Positions 34,138 through 44,782 of a stretch of DNA of 64,000 nt are shown one piece after another. The translations under genes and the position numbers were made by a program. Position 1 is the first letter of the stretch, and every line of letters begins with the position of its first letter. Source of the DNA: Aegilops tauschii subsp. strangulata (taxonomy: Eukaryota; Streptophyta; Magnoliopsida; Poales; Poaceae); the NCBI RefSeq assembly GCF_002575655.3, contig NC_053039.3, positions 219,809,622 through 219,873,621 on the forward strand. The letters run 5' to 3'. Below the pieces are notes generated by a model, which saw only the letters and a list, made by a program, of their open reading frames with translations, was not told where the DNA came from and searched no databases.

Positions 34138-37100
34138 ATGGCGCCCAAATCCACAAAGGGCAAGGGAGTGGCCAAGGACGCCGGAGCGGCGGAGCCGCCG
34201 GAGAGCGCGCTGGCGGTGCAAAGGACGCAGCTCGCCTACTTCCCTTCGACGGTCGACGTGTTCGAGCTCCGGGAGGCCTTGAAACCCCTGTGGGGGGTCA
34301 AGACGGGGGGAGAGAAGATGGGGCATCCTGCCACGTGTGTCATCCCCACCAACTGCGCCGAGGCTGCCCCAAATCGGTACCCTTTCTTCGTCGATTACTT
34401 CTCCTATGGGCTTTGTCCTCCGTTTTCTGACTTCTTCAGCGACATCATGCACACCTTTGGCTTCCGCCTCTTGGATTTTACCCCAAATGCTGTGGCGTGC
34501 ATGGCCCTTTTCGCGCACCTCTGCGAAGGTTTCGCCGGGGTGCACCCCAACACGGCGCTTTTCCGTCACTACTTCTTCCCTCGGATTCAAACGGGGGGCG
34601 CCATCTCCGGTTGCGTCACCTGGATCCCAAGGTCCAAGGGAGCGTACCCGGATGGCGCCATGAAGGAGAGGTGGGAAGAGTGGCGAGGCCGGTGGTGCTG
34701 GATTGAAGAGAAGGACCCGCCGGCGTTCTGCGAAGTTCGTCGGGCGCCGCCGGTCCGCAGAAGCGATTGGAGCGACGTTGATGCCGACGACGAGAAGCTC
34801 ACGATCGCCACCACTAGGATCCTTCGGCTCACCGAGGCAGGGCTCACCCTTGAGATGATTGGGGCGGACTTCATCCGCCGCCGGATCGCTCCACTGCACA
34901 ACAAGGGGAGGCCGGCCTGGCTCTTCACGAACGCCGCCGACATCATGCGGCTTCGCCCCGGCCTCGACCACAACTTCAAAGTGATGGGGCATGCCCACTT
35001 CTGCCAGCGGATTTTTCAGGTCGATGTGGGTCATGACGGCGAAGTCGAGCGGACCGGCAAGGTCGCGAGGGCCGCCGCGAAGGCCGGCAAGGTCGTCAAG
35101 GGGCCCCTGTTCAGGTTGCCGGCGGGAGTGGCCCCGCTGAGCAACAACTCGCGTCGGACCGACATCATCGCCATGATGCCGGACTGCAACGCGCACGGCC
35201 CTGACCCGAGCTGGGTTGAGCCGGAGGACATCCAGGTGCAGCCGTTCTTCGGCACCCTACACGAGGGGTACATCACCGACGAGGCGCGGCTCATCCAGGA
35301 CACCACCCAGACGGAGTTGGACTACATCGCTGCCAGGGCGATGGAGGTAGGCTTGCCTAGGAGGCCGGCAACGCTGGTGGCGTGGAGGACAAGGTCGCGG
35401 CGGCCGCGGAGGAGGAGGAGCTCGCCCGGTGGGCGGAGGCCGCTGGGGAGGCCAGCAGTGCCGGCACCGGGGCTCCTCTTGTCGAAGACGCGGCCGACGA
35501 GTCGTGGGAGGAAGAGGCCGAGGAGGAGGAGGTCGTGGCCGTCGATCCTCCAGCCACGGGAAGAGGATGGGTCCTGCGGCGGGCCACCTCCGGTGAGCTG
35601 GTCCGGCCTGGCAGGGCCGCGCAGCTGCGGCAGGCCCAGGAGATGTCCGCACGCCAGACGAGGGCCGCGGCAGCGAAGAAAGTGGCAACGGCCGCGGCGG
35701 CGAAGGAGAAGGCATCCGCTTCTTCCTTGGCAAAGCGCGTTCGGACGCCACCTCCTTCCCCTCCCCCGACAGACATTGACGCGGGGGTCACCTTTGATTT
35801 TGGGTCCCTCACCAAGGAGGAAGAGGAAGGCAACAGAGGAGGAGATGAACGTCGAGTAAGCAACTTGCCCCTCTTTGCCATATCTATTTCCTCAGTCCGT
35901 GCCGCATGTCTTGACTTATTTTCATCCTCGCAGGGACGTGGAGATGCTAGCCCAGAGAGTGAAGAGGGCCAAGGCCTCGGCGGGCGGCCATCCCCCGGCT
36001 GGTGCTTCAAGGGCGCTGCTCGTGGTGTTGAGTAGCCCGGACAGCAGCCCCCGGCGCAGCCCCCAGCGTAAGTTCACCGCTCACTCGTCGTCGACATGTG
36101 TCAGGGGTATGATACTATGGCGCTGATCTTGTCGCGTATGCAGGAGGAGAGCAGCAGCGGGAGGAGCCACAGAGGGCTACTGCCACCACGCCGCCCCTAT
36201 CAACCACACCGCCCCGAGGGGCATCCCCGGCAAGGGCGCCAAGCACCGAGCCCACACACATCGAGGAGGAGGAGAACTTGGGCACTGGTGGCTTCGCCTC
36301 GGCACCAGATGTTGGCGGGGAGGGGACTTCTGCTTCCCAGCCTGGGACTGGTAAGTCTCTGGCCTTTCGTCCCTGCTTTTTGAATCTTTGATCTTGGCTC
36401 TACCCCACCCTCTTCTTGATATCCAGATCCTCTCTCGGTGGACCAGGAGGACCTGGACACTGTCATCGAGGACGTGGCCAAGGACGCTACGGCGGAGGCC
36501 GAGAAGATCGCCGCCGAGGAGGCCGCCAGGGGTGCCGCGGAGGACACCGCCAAAGGGCCTGCCGGGGAGGCCGGCAAGGCTACCACCGAGGAGGCCGGCA
36601 AGGGGCCTGCCGGAGAGGCTGGCAAGGCTGCTGCCGAGGAGGAGGTGGTCGATGACCAGCCTTCCTCCTCCGCTGCCTCTGGCTCTGGCAGGTACCTGAA
36701 GGTGAGCGATGATCTCTTCGTCCACCTCCCAGGCGCGTCGAGCACCAGGGCTCCCGTCGAGGGGGAGGTGTTTGACCACGAGGTGCTCGCCGCCACCGGG
36801 CTTGAGATCGTTGATGAGCCGAGCACTGGTGGTGACAGCTCCCAGGAAGAGCGGCTCCTCCACGCCATGGACGCCAGCTTCCGGAAGCTCCAGGCGCACC
36901 ACCGCGCCCGCCTGGACAAGGCTAAGTCCGGGATGGCGGTGGCGGAGAAGGCGGAGGCGGACCTCCAGAAGCGCGTCGCCGAGACGCAGGACTGGTTCCG
37001 CCAGGCTCACGAGGAGCTGAAGGCCGCCCAGGGCGAGCTGGCCAAGCGTGATGTGGAGCTCACTATGAAGCTGGCCGACATCGAGAAGGCCCAGGAGACG

Positions 37101-38006
37101 ACGGAGGGCTTGGCCGCGGTAGCCGAGGCCACCCGGACCCAGCACCAGGCCGCGCTGAACTCCCAGGAGGAGGACCTCGCCAAGCGCGAGGCAGACCTTG
37201 ACGCCAAACTCCAAGCCAAGAACAAGTGGATGGAGAAGCTTGCCGCACATCGGACCCAAGAGCTGGAGCAGAGGCACAAAGAGACACTCGATGCCCAGGC
37301 TCTGCTTCACGCCGGCAAGGTGAAGGAGCTGGAGGTGGAGCGGGACGAGCTGAAGGAGCAGGCCCTGAAGCTGTCCCAGGAGAAGGACACGCTCAACAGC
37401 GTCTTGACGGAGGCGCAGGGCGCGGCCGTCAGTAGGGCCGGGGAGCTCTCTGAGGCCAACAACTCCATCAAAGACCTCAAGCTAAAGCTGGAGGGTCTCG
37501 AGAAGATGCTGTCGAAGGCCAAGGCCCGGGAAGGGACCCTGACCAAAAACCTGGAGACCGAGAAGCAGCTGCGGAAGAACGAGGCCCTCAACTTCAAGGA
37601 GCACGTGGAGGGCGAGAACCGCTGGCTCAATCGCCTCGCCACCGTTGCCAACCAGGCCGCCGCGCAGCTGGCCACCATGGGGATGCCGGACGTGAGGTAC
37701 GCCCCGGAGCGGAGTGTGAGCGCCAACTGCAGCCTGACCCTGTTCTTTGAGAAGGTCATCGGTGCTTTGGAGCGGCTTCACGCCAACCGGGCGGCCTCGC
37801 TAGCAGACGAGGCCCGGAGGCTTTGCCAGGGCGCCATGACCAAGGTTCTCACCAAGGTGGCGTACTGGTACCCCGACCTCGACTTCGAAGCCGCGCTGGA
37901 GAGCTTGCCGGAGGATACTGACCTCGCGCCGCTCAGGGAGCGCATCAAGCCCGTCATCAGTGGTGTCGGCGGAATTCTGAGGGTGGAGGGCCAGCGCCGG
38001 GATTAG
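34138..38006 (+). CDS. Gypsy-2 antisense gene (four exons, uninterrupted; gypsy-type transposon domain plus coiled coil)
   Basis: Opposite to the element's own direction. ATG at 34138 in the strong context GCCGCCATGG. Exons 34138-35855, 35934-36067, 36144-36350 and 36427-38006 have GT-AG borders and phases 2, 1, 1, so the joined frame is open for 1212 residues. Residues about 40-320 resemble the antisense protein of Gypsy-1 (FVDYFSYGLCPPFSDFF, FTPNAVACMALFAHLCEGF, PNTALFRHYFF), the putative gypsy-type transposon domain (PF04195, from memory). Residues about 415-570 are Arg/Pro-rich in this frame. Another frame (35382-35855) is acidic and more protein-like, so two compensating indels are possible. 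Exon 4 has imperfect Ala/Gly/Glu repeats (GPAGEAGKA, about 36540-36640), then a long coiled coil (about 36850-37620), then a conserved C-terminal domain ending at 38006. No known activity; not a transposase by any motif I can see. Confidence 0.75.
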
Positions 38007-38411
38007 GCTCCCCGTTTCTTATCGTCGCTGCAGGTTCATGGCCAAGACAATTTCTATCTTTAGTTAGAACCGTAGCAACAATTTGATGTAATATAACTCT
38101 GCAATACTTTGATATTATGCATGTTATTTTCCTGTTCGTCCTTTCTCTATATGTCCACCCTACGTTTATCGGGTAGGCTTGTCGGCGCGTAAACCCAGGG
38201 CGGCGTCTTGAGGACGGACCCCCATTGGCCTGCCGGGTGTGCTTGCTGCCGTGCGAACCACCTTACCGCCCTTAACACGGCCGCCTGAACTGTCGAGCTT
38301 GACTCAAGTCAGAATCGAGAGCGTTGCCAAGTGCGGAAGGCTACCCCGCCACTCTCGACGCGGCCGCTTGAGCTGCTGAGCGGACTCGAAACAGAACAAG
38401 TGCGTTGCCAA

Positions 38412-38603
38412 TCACGGGAGGGCCCCTTTGCGTGCAGGTTTCCCATAAATAGACAGGATCTCTGAGGACGATAACCTCATATGTAAAAGGAAATAGCTCA
38501 AGGCTCTGAATGACTTAGCTTTCTTGCTTGGTTGCTGCGCTGGCGTCCTTCGCGCTCGCAGGCGGCGCCGTTTTCTCCCGGCCATCTTCGTCTTGGGAGC
38601 CAT
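38412..38603 (-). CDS. Gypsy-2 leader frame after the primer-binding site
   Basis: Short basic frame (MAPKTKMAGRKRRRLRARR) that starts 75 bp inside the 5' LTR edge on the minus strand. The same start occurs at 23757 in the partial internal copy, where the frame is longer (to 23320). This is where Gag would begin, but no gag core follows. Likely a truncated Gag leader; low certainty that it is translated. Confidence 0.4.
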   Translation of the reverse strand: MAPKTKMAGRKRRRLRARRTPAQQPSKKAKSFRALSYFLLHMRLSSSEILSIYGKPARKGALP

Positions 38604-38677
38604 GGCGATGAAGAACCTCTAGGCTAACTACTAGACCAGATTCTCACAATTGCGCCCCCTACCTGGCGCGCCAAAGA

Positions 38678-39857
38678 TGTCGGTGTGGAACGACACCTAT
38701 GGGATCACAAGAATCCCTACTATGGTTGCCGGGGCGCAAGGTTGCGAGAAGAGCAGGATTAGTAATCAGCACAAGGATCGTTTACCCAGGTTCGGGCCGC
38801 GAGGATGCGTAAAACCCTAGTCCTGCTTTGGTGGATGTATTGAGTGTTCTTGAGCCCTTGAACTAGCTACGGTGGATGAGTAGTTCCAAAGAGCTGAATC
38901 CTTCTCCAGTACGCCATGGGCCTCCTTTTATAGTCGAAAGGGGCTGCCACAGTGGCTTATAGGAGGTGGAAAGGAGTACAGTGCTACAAGCTTATCGCTC
39001 GTATTACAGGACAAGACGCATTTAGTGCGCCGCTGAGGTGTCCCCTAGCTTTATCGGGGACGGGAGCGAGGCTCGTCCCGTCCGTCGCCGCTCCTCCTTG
39101 CTTCGACATGCGCCCTGGCCAGCGATGCGTGCGACGCCATGTAGGCAGGCAGGCAGCTGAGGTGGCGCGGTGGCAAAGTATTCACGAAGATCTGCATGCC
39201 GCCACGCAGGCGCTTGCCAATATGGCCCGGAAGCTGCATGTTGCCACGCGGTGCCTGCCCAGCTGGTTGTGCTGGCAGCTGCATGCGAATGGTGGTGGAG
39301 ACTTGGCTGGTGCAGGCCTGGCAGTGGCCCTGCTGGCATCCTCGGTGAGGGCCTTGCCGGGTGGCCCGGCAAGGGTCTTTTCGTGGCGCGCTGTCGTCCC
39401 CGGCAAGGATCTTGCCGGGGGTCTTGTGTCTCTCCTCGGCAAGGATCTTGCCGAGGACCGTTGTCTTTTGGTACTCATCTGATCTTGAATATTCTGGTCT
39501 TGACAAAGATCTGCATGCTACCATGGAGGTGCCTCCCGAGCCCTAGTTCCAACATGGTTGGTTGAGTTGGAACCCGTGGGCTTGAGGGTGGCTCACTCCG
39601 CTGGTGTGGGCGAGCCGCCCCGGCAAGGGTCTTGTCGGGGCTGCTGAGGCTGCCCCGGCAAGGGTCTTGCCGGGGGAGCCTGCTTCGTCCTTTTGCTTCT
39701 TTGTGTTCTTGGCCTTGGCGTTCCCTTGGCTGTCTTGGGCTTTGGTTTTACCTTGGTTCACCTCCCTGTCCTGCTCGGTGCGGCCGTAGGCGCGGCTCCG
39801 ACTGTCCATGCACAGGTAAAGGGTACAAAGGTGCGCCCCTTCTTTTGTACACCGACA
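38678..39857 (-). repeat. Gypsy-2 LTR B
   Basis: 1180 bp, TGTCGGTGTGG ... TACACCGACA. Collinear with LTR A after removal of the inner Copia. Shows the uninterrupted form of the GGCCT insertion site (about 39352-39357). Confidence 0.93.
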
Positions 39858-39941
39858 GGAGCCCCCGGGCCTGGGCCACACATAAGCGCGACACGTTGTT
39901 GGGCCAAGCCCAAAACTGTGCGCGGGCAGGAGGGGCGGTTT
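39858..39941. mobile_element. Gypsy-2 internal stub to the right of LTR B
   Basis: 84 bp matching 33735-33818 (start GGAGCCCCCGGG, end GGGCGGTTT). Proves that another internal copy once continued to the right of LTR B. It stops at a junction with Athila gag. Confidence 0.85.
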
Positions 39942-42214
39942 GGAGCGGGGAAATATTTAGCAGAGAAGTAATAAATCATATCCTTGGGACTACGCACACA
40001 ACCAGGATCAAGAGAATTAAACCATATCTTAGCATCACCCTTTAATGAGAACGGAAATAGTTTAAGGATATAAAAGTAGCGAGTTCTCTCATCATTAGTG
40101 AACAGGGTGGCTATATCATTTAATTTAGTAAGATGTGCCACAATAGTTTCATATTCATAGCCATAGAAAGGATCAGATTCAACCAAAGTAATTATATCAG
40201 GATCAACAGAGAATCCATAATCCTTATCAGTAACAAAGATAGGTGAAGTAGCATAAGGAGGATCATATTTCATTCTAACATTCAGAGTTTTTTGTTTCAG
40301 CTTAGCTAATAATTTCTTAAGATCACTTCTATCATTTCAAGCAAGAAAGTCTCTTTTAGTCTCTTCATTTATAACATAGCCCTCAGGCACAACAGGCAAT
40401 TCATATTTATTGGGAGAGCCTTCATCATCACTTTCATCAATATTATCAGTTTCAATAATTTCATTCTCTCTAGCCCTAGCAAGTTGTTCATCAAGAAATT
40501 CACCAAGTGGCATAGTAGTATCAAGCATAGAAGTAGTTTCATCATAAGTATCATGCATAGCAAAAGTGGCATCATCAATAACATGCGACATATCAGAATT
40601 AATAGCAGAAGCAGGTTTAGGTGTCACAAGCTTACTCAAAACAGAAGGTGAATCCAGTGCAGAGCTAGATGGGAGTTCCTTACCTCCCCTCGTAGTTGAG
40701 GGATAAATTTTTGTTTTTGCGTCTTTCAAGTTCTTCATAGTGACCAGCAAATATAAATCCTAAGTGACTCAAAGAATAGAGCTATGCTCCCCATCAACGG
40801 CGCCAGAAAATAGTCTTGATAACCCACAAGTATAGGGGATCGCAACAGTTTTCGAGGGTAGAGTATTCAACCCAAATTTATTGATTCGACACAAGGGGAG
40901 CCAAAGAATATTCTCAAGTATTAGCAGTTGAGTTGTCAATTCAACCACCACTGGATAACTTAATATCTGCAGCAAAGTATTTAGTAGCAAAGTAGTATGG
41001 AAGTAACGGTAACGGTAGCAAAAGTAATATTTTTGGGTTTTGTAGTGATTGTAACAGTAGCAACGGAAAAGTAAATAAGCGAAGAACAATATGTGAAAAG
41101 CTCGTAGGCATTGGATCGGTGATGGAGAATTATGCCGGATGTGGTTCATCATGTAACAATCATAACATAGGGTGACACAAAACTAGCTCCAATTCATCAA
41201 TGTAATGTAGGCATGTATTCCGAATATAGTCATACATGCTTATGGAAAAGAACTTGCATGACATCTTTTGTCCTACCCTCCCGTGGCAGCGGGGTCCTAG
41301 TGGAAACTAAAGGATATTAAGGCCTCCTTTTAATAGAGTACCAGACCAAAGCATCAACACATAGTGAATACATGAACTCCTCAAACTACTGTCATCACCG
41401 GGAGTGGTCCCGATTATTGTCACTTCGGGGTTGCCGGATCATAACACATAGTAGGTGACTATAGACTTGCAAGATAGGATCAAGAACACACATATATTCA
41501 TGAAAACATAATAGGTTCAGATTTGAAATCATGGCACTCGGGCCCTAGTGACAAGCATTAAGCATAGCAAAGTTATAGCAACATCAATCTCAGAACATAG
41601 TGGATACTAGGGATCAAACCCTACCAAAACTAACTCGATTACATGATAAATCTCATCCAACCCATCACCGTCCAACAAGCCTACGATGGAATTACTCACG
41701 CACGGCGGTGAGCATCATGAAATTGGTGATGGAGGATGGTTGATGATGACGATGGCGACGGATTCCCCTCTCCGGAGCCCTGAACGGACTCCAGATCAGC
41801 CCTCCCGAGAGAGTTTAGGGCTTGGCGGCGGCTCCGTATCGTAAAACGCGATGAATCTTTCTCTCTGATTTTTTCTCCCCGAACACGAATATATGGAGTT
41901 GAGGTCGGTGGAGCTCCAGGGGGCCCACGAGGCAGGGGGGTGCGCGCAGGGGGGCAGGTGCGCCCCCAACCTCGTGGCTAGGGTGTGGGCCCCCTGGCCT
42001 TGATTCTTTCGCCAGTATTTTTAATATTTTCCAAAAATAAGTTCCGTGGAGTTTCAGGTCATTCCGAGAACTTTTGTTTCTGCACATAAATAACACCATG
42101 GCAATTCTGCTGAAAACAGCGTCAGTCCGGGTTAGTTCCATTCAAATCATGCAAGTTAGAGTCCAAAACAAGGGCAAAAGTTTTTGGAAAAGTAGATACG
42201 ACGGAGACGTATCA
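39942..42214 (-). mobile_element. Athila-1 fragment (5' LTR, primer site and part of Gag)
   Basis: Minus-strand Athila-like Gypsy. The 5' LTR is 42214-40817 (TGATACGTCTCC ... GGGTTATCA). The primer-binding site TGGCGCCGTTGATGGGG is at 40805-40789. Gag reads from about 40738 leftwards: MKNLKDAK, MLDTTMPLGEFLDEQLAR, then DIATLFTNDERTRYFYILKLF and LKGDAKIWFNSL, ending at YFSAKYFPAPN where the element is cut. One TGA interrupts gag near 40337. The rest of the element and its other LTR are absent. The LTR end at 42214 directly abuts LTR C of Gypsy-2. Confidence 0.9.
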
Positions 42215-42285
42215 GGGTGCGGCTCCGACTGTCCATGCACAGGTAAAGGGGTACAAAGGTGCGCCCCTTATTTTGTACACCGACA
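42215..42285 (-). repeat. Gypsy-2 LTR C, last 71 bp
   Basis: Matches about 39787-39857 of LTR B up to the natural end TACACCGACA. Directly after it the outer Copia resumes (AAGATCTATAGAG at 42286), so 42285/42286 is an original insertion border. Confidence 0.88.
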
Positions 42286-43021
42286 AAGATCTATAGAGAT
42301 AGATCAAGGCGCTTGATAAATTTTTCAATGAGTACATACCTTGACAAGTTTTTGAAGTAGTTCAAAATGGAATAGTCAAGGAAGGAGTTCTTGCCTGTGT
42401 TGCAAGGTGTTAAGTTGAGTGAAGACTCAAAACCCGACCACGGCAGAAAATAGAAAGAGAATGAAAAGTCATTCCCTATGCCTCAGTCATAGGTTCTATA
42501 AAGTATGCTATGCTGTGTACCAGACCTATTGTATACCTTAGCATGATTTTGGCAAGGGAGTACAATAGTGATGTAGGAGTAGATCACTGGACAGCGGTAA
42601 AAAATTATCCTTAGAGGACTAAGGAAATATTTCTCGGTTATGGAGGTGATAAAAGAGTTCGTCGTAAAGAGTTATGTCGATGCAAGCTTTTGACACCGAT
42701 CTAGATGACTCTAAGTCTCGATCTAGATACATATTGAAAGTGGGAGCAATTAACTAGAGTAGCTCCGTGCAGAGTATTGTAGACATAGAAATTTGCAAAA
42801 TACATATGGATCTGAATGTTGCAGACCCGTAGACTAAACTTCTCTCACAAGCAAAACATGATCACTCTTTGGGTGTTAATCACATAGCGATGTGAACTAG
42901 ATTATTAACTCTAGTAAACCCTTTGGGTATTAGTCACATGAAGATGTGAACTAATCACATAAAGATGTGAACTATTGGTGTGAAATCACATGACGATGTG
43001 AACCAGATTATTGACTCTAGT
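42286..43021 (+). pseudogene. Outer Copia end of reverse transcriptase and RNase H remnant
   Basis: Starts at the position equal to about 30597 of the inner Copia (IYRDRSRR) and follows it with many indels: GVDHWTAV, YVDASF and ICKIHMDLNVADP are still recognisable. About 350 bp of RNase H sequence, including the CEAEYIA block, are missing around 42760-42785. Confidence 0.85.
42880..43001 (+). repeat. Four-copy hairpin repeat before the outer Copia polypurine tract
   Basis: Four units of TCACAT-N4-ATGTGA at 42880-42895, 42934-42949, 42955-42970 and 42986-43001. Each is a perfect 6-bp inverted repeat with a 4-base loop. The inner Copia has no such array at the matching place. Confidence 0.85.
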
Positions 43022-43034
43022 GCAAGTGGGAGAC

Positions 43035-44777
43035 TGAAGGAAATATGCCCTAGAAGCAATAATAAAGTTGTTATTTATATTTCCTTATATCATGATAAAT
43101 GTTTATTATTCATGCTAGAATTGTATTAATCGGAAACTTAGTACATGTGTGAATACATAGACAAAACAGTGTGTCCCTAGTATGCCTCTACTTGACTAGC
43201 TTGTTTATCAAAGATGGTTATGTTTCCTAGCCATAGACATGTGTTGTCATTTGATGAACGGGATCACATCATTAGAGAATGATGTGATGGACAAGACCCA
43301 TCCGTTAGCTTAGCATTATGATCGTTAAGTTTTATTGCTATTGCTTTCTTCATGACTTATACATGTTCCTCTGACTATGAGATTATGCAACTCCCGAATA
43401 CCGGAGGAACACCTTGTGTGCTATCAAACGTCACAACATAACTGGGTGATTATAAAGATGCTCTACAAGTGTCTCCGATGGTGTTTGTTGAGTTGGCATA
43501 GATCAAGATTAGGATTTGTCACTCCGTGTATCGCAGAGGTATCTCTGGGCCCTCTCGGTAATGCACATCACTATAAGCCTTGCAAGCAATGTGACTAATG
43601 AGTTAGTTGCAGGATGATGCATTACAGAACGAGTAAAGAGAATTGCCGGTAACGAGATTGAACTAGGTATGATGATACCGACGATCGAATCTCGGACAAG
43701 TAACATACCGATGACAAAGGGAACAACGTATGTTGTTATGCGGTTTGACCAATAAAGATCTTCGTAGAATATGTAGGAGCCAATATGAGCATCCAGGTTC
43801 CGCTATTGGTTATTGACCGGAGACGTGTCTCGGTCATGTCTACATAGTTCTCGAACCCGTATGGTCCGCACATTTAACGTTCAATGACGATTTGTATTAT
43901 GAGTTATGTGATTTGATGTACCAAAGGTTGTTCGGAGTCCCGGATGAGATCACGAACATGACGAGGAGTCTCAAAATGGTCGAGACGTAAAGATCGATAT
44001 GTTGGAAGGCTATATTCGGACATCGAAAAGGTTCCGAGTGATTCGGGTATATTTCGGAGTACCGGAGAGTTACGGGAATTCGTCGGGGGAAGTATTGGGC
44101 CTTAATGGGCCATACGGGAAAGGAGAGAAGGGCCTCAAGGGGTGGCCGCGCCCCCCCATGGGCTGGTCCGAATTGGACTAGGAGGGGGCGGCGTCCCCCT
44201 CCTTCCTTCTCCCCTCCTCCTCCTTCCCTCCTTCTCCTACTAGGAATAGGAAAGAGGAGAGGAATCCTACTTGGACTGGGGAGTCCTAGTAGGATTCCCC
44301 ACACCTGGCGCACCCCCTAGGGCCGGCCATCTCTTCCCTCCCCTCCTTTATATACATGGCCAGGGGGGCACCCCATAGACACACAAGTTGATTGTTTAGC
44401 CGTGTGCGGTGCCCCCCTCCACAGATTTCACCTCGGTCATATTTGTCGTAGTGCTTAGGCGAAGCCCTGCGTCGGTAACTTCATCATCACCGTCACCACG
44501 CCGTCGTGCTGACGAAACTCTCCCTCGGCCTTAGCTGGATCTAGAGTTCGAGGGACGTCACCGAGCTGAACGTGTGCAGATCGCGGAGGTGCCGTGCATT
44601 CAGTATTTGATCGGTTGGATCACGAAGACGTTCGACTACATCATCCGCGTTACTTGACGCTTCCGCTTTCGGTCTACGGGGGTACGTGGACACACTCTCC
44701 CGCTCGTTGCTATGCACCACCTAGATGGATCTTGCGTGTGCGTAGGGAATTTTTTGAAATTACTGCGTTCCCCAACA
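43035..44777 (+). repeat. 3' LTR of outer Copia
   Basis: 1743 bp, preceded by the polypurine tract GCAAGTGGGAGAC (43022-43034) and followed by the target duplicate GGAAC. TATA motif (TTTATATAC) at about 44346-44354. Confidence 0.95.
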
Positions 44778-44782
44778 GGAAC

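Larger units (their letters stand above)
22471..42285 (-). mobile_element. Gypsy-2 tandem array, trimmed on both sides
   Basis: Order along the plus strand: partial internal (22471-23831), LTR A (23832-33734, split by inner Copia), complete internal (33735-38677), LTR B (38678-39857), 84 bp of internal (39858-39941), an Athila fragment, and the last 71 bp of LTR C (42215-42285). LTRs start TGTCGGTG and end CACCGACA. On the minus strand each LTR start is preceded by a purine/G-rich tract (GGGGGCTCC), and the other end is followed by TTTGGCGCGCCAGGTAGGGG, the primer-binding site. So the element points left. The internal part has no gag core, protease or pol, only a short leader frame and the antisense gene. 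The array lies in the reverse transcriptase region of the outer Copia. Confidence 0.88.
8339..44777 (+). mobile_element. Outer Copia LTR retrotransposon (BARE/WIS/Angela-like), split by nested insertions
   Basis: Two LTRs (8339-10082 and 43035-44777) begin TGAAGG and end CCCCAACA. The element is flanked by the 5-bp duplication GGAAC (8334-8338 and 44778-44782). A methionine-tRNA primer-binding site follows the left LTR and a purine-rich tract precedes the right one. Internal domains run gag, protease, integrase, then the end of reverse transcriptase and RNase H, all plus strand, but are broken by Gypsy-1 at 11325-20419 and by the Gypsy-2 array at 22471-42285. About 1.05 kb between integrase and the middle of reverse transcriptase is missing compared with the inner Copia. 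Many stops and the lost gag start make it non-functional. Confidence 0.95.

Noticed and set aside
34129..35196. 355-codon minus-strand frame
   Set aside because: Antisense shadow of the first exon of the Gypsy-2 antisense gene; no domain and no matching gag pattern.
36177..37310. 377-codon minus-strand frame
   Set aside because: Shadow of the GC-rich coiled-coil exon on the plus strand (Leu/Gly/Val-rich mirror).
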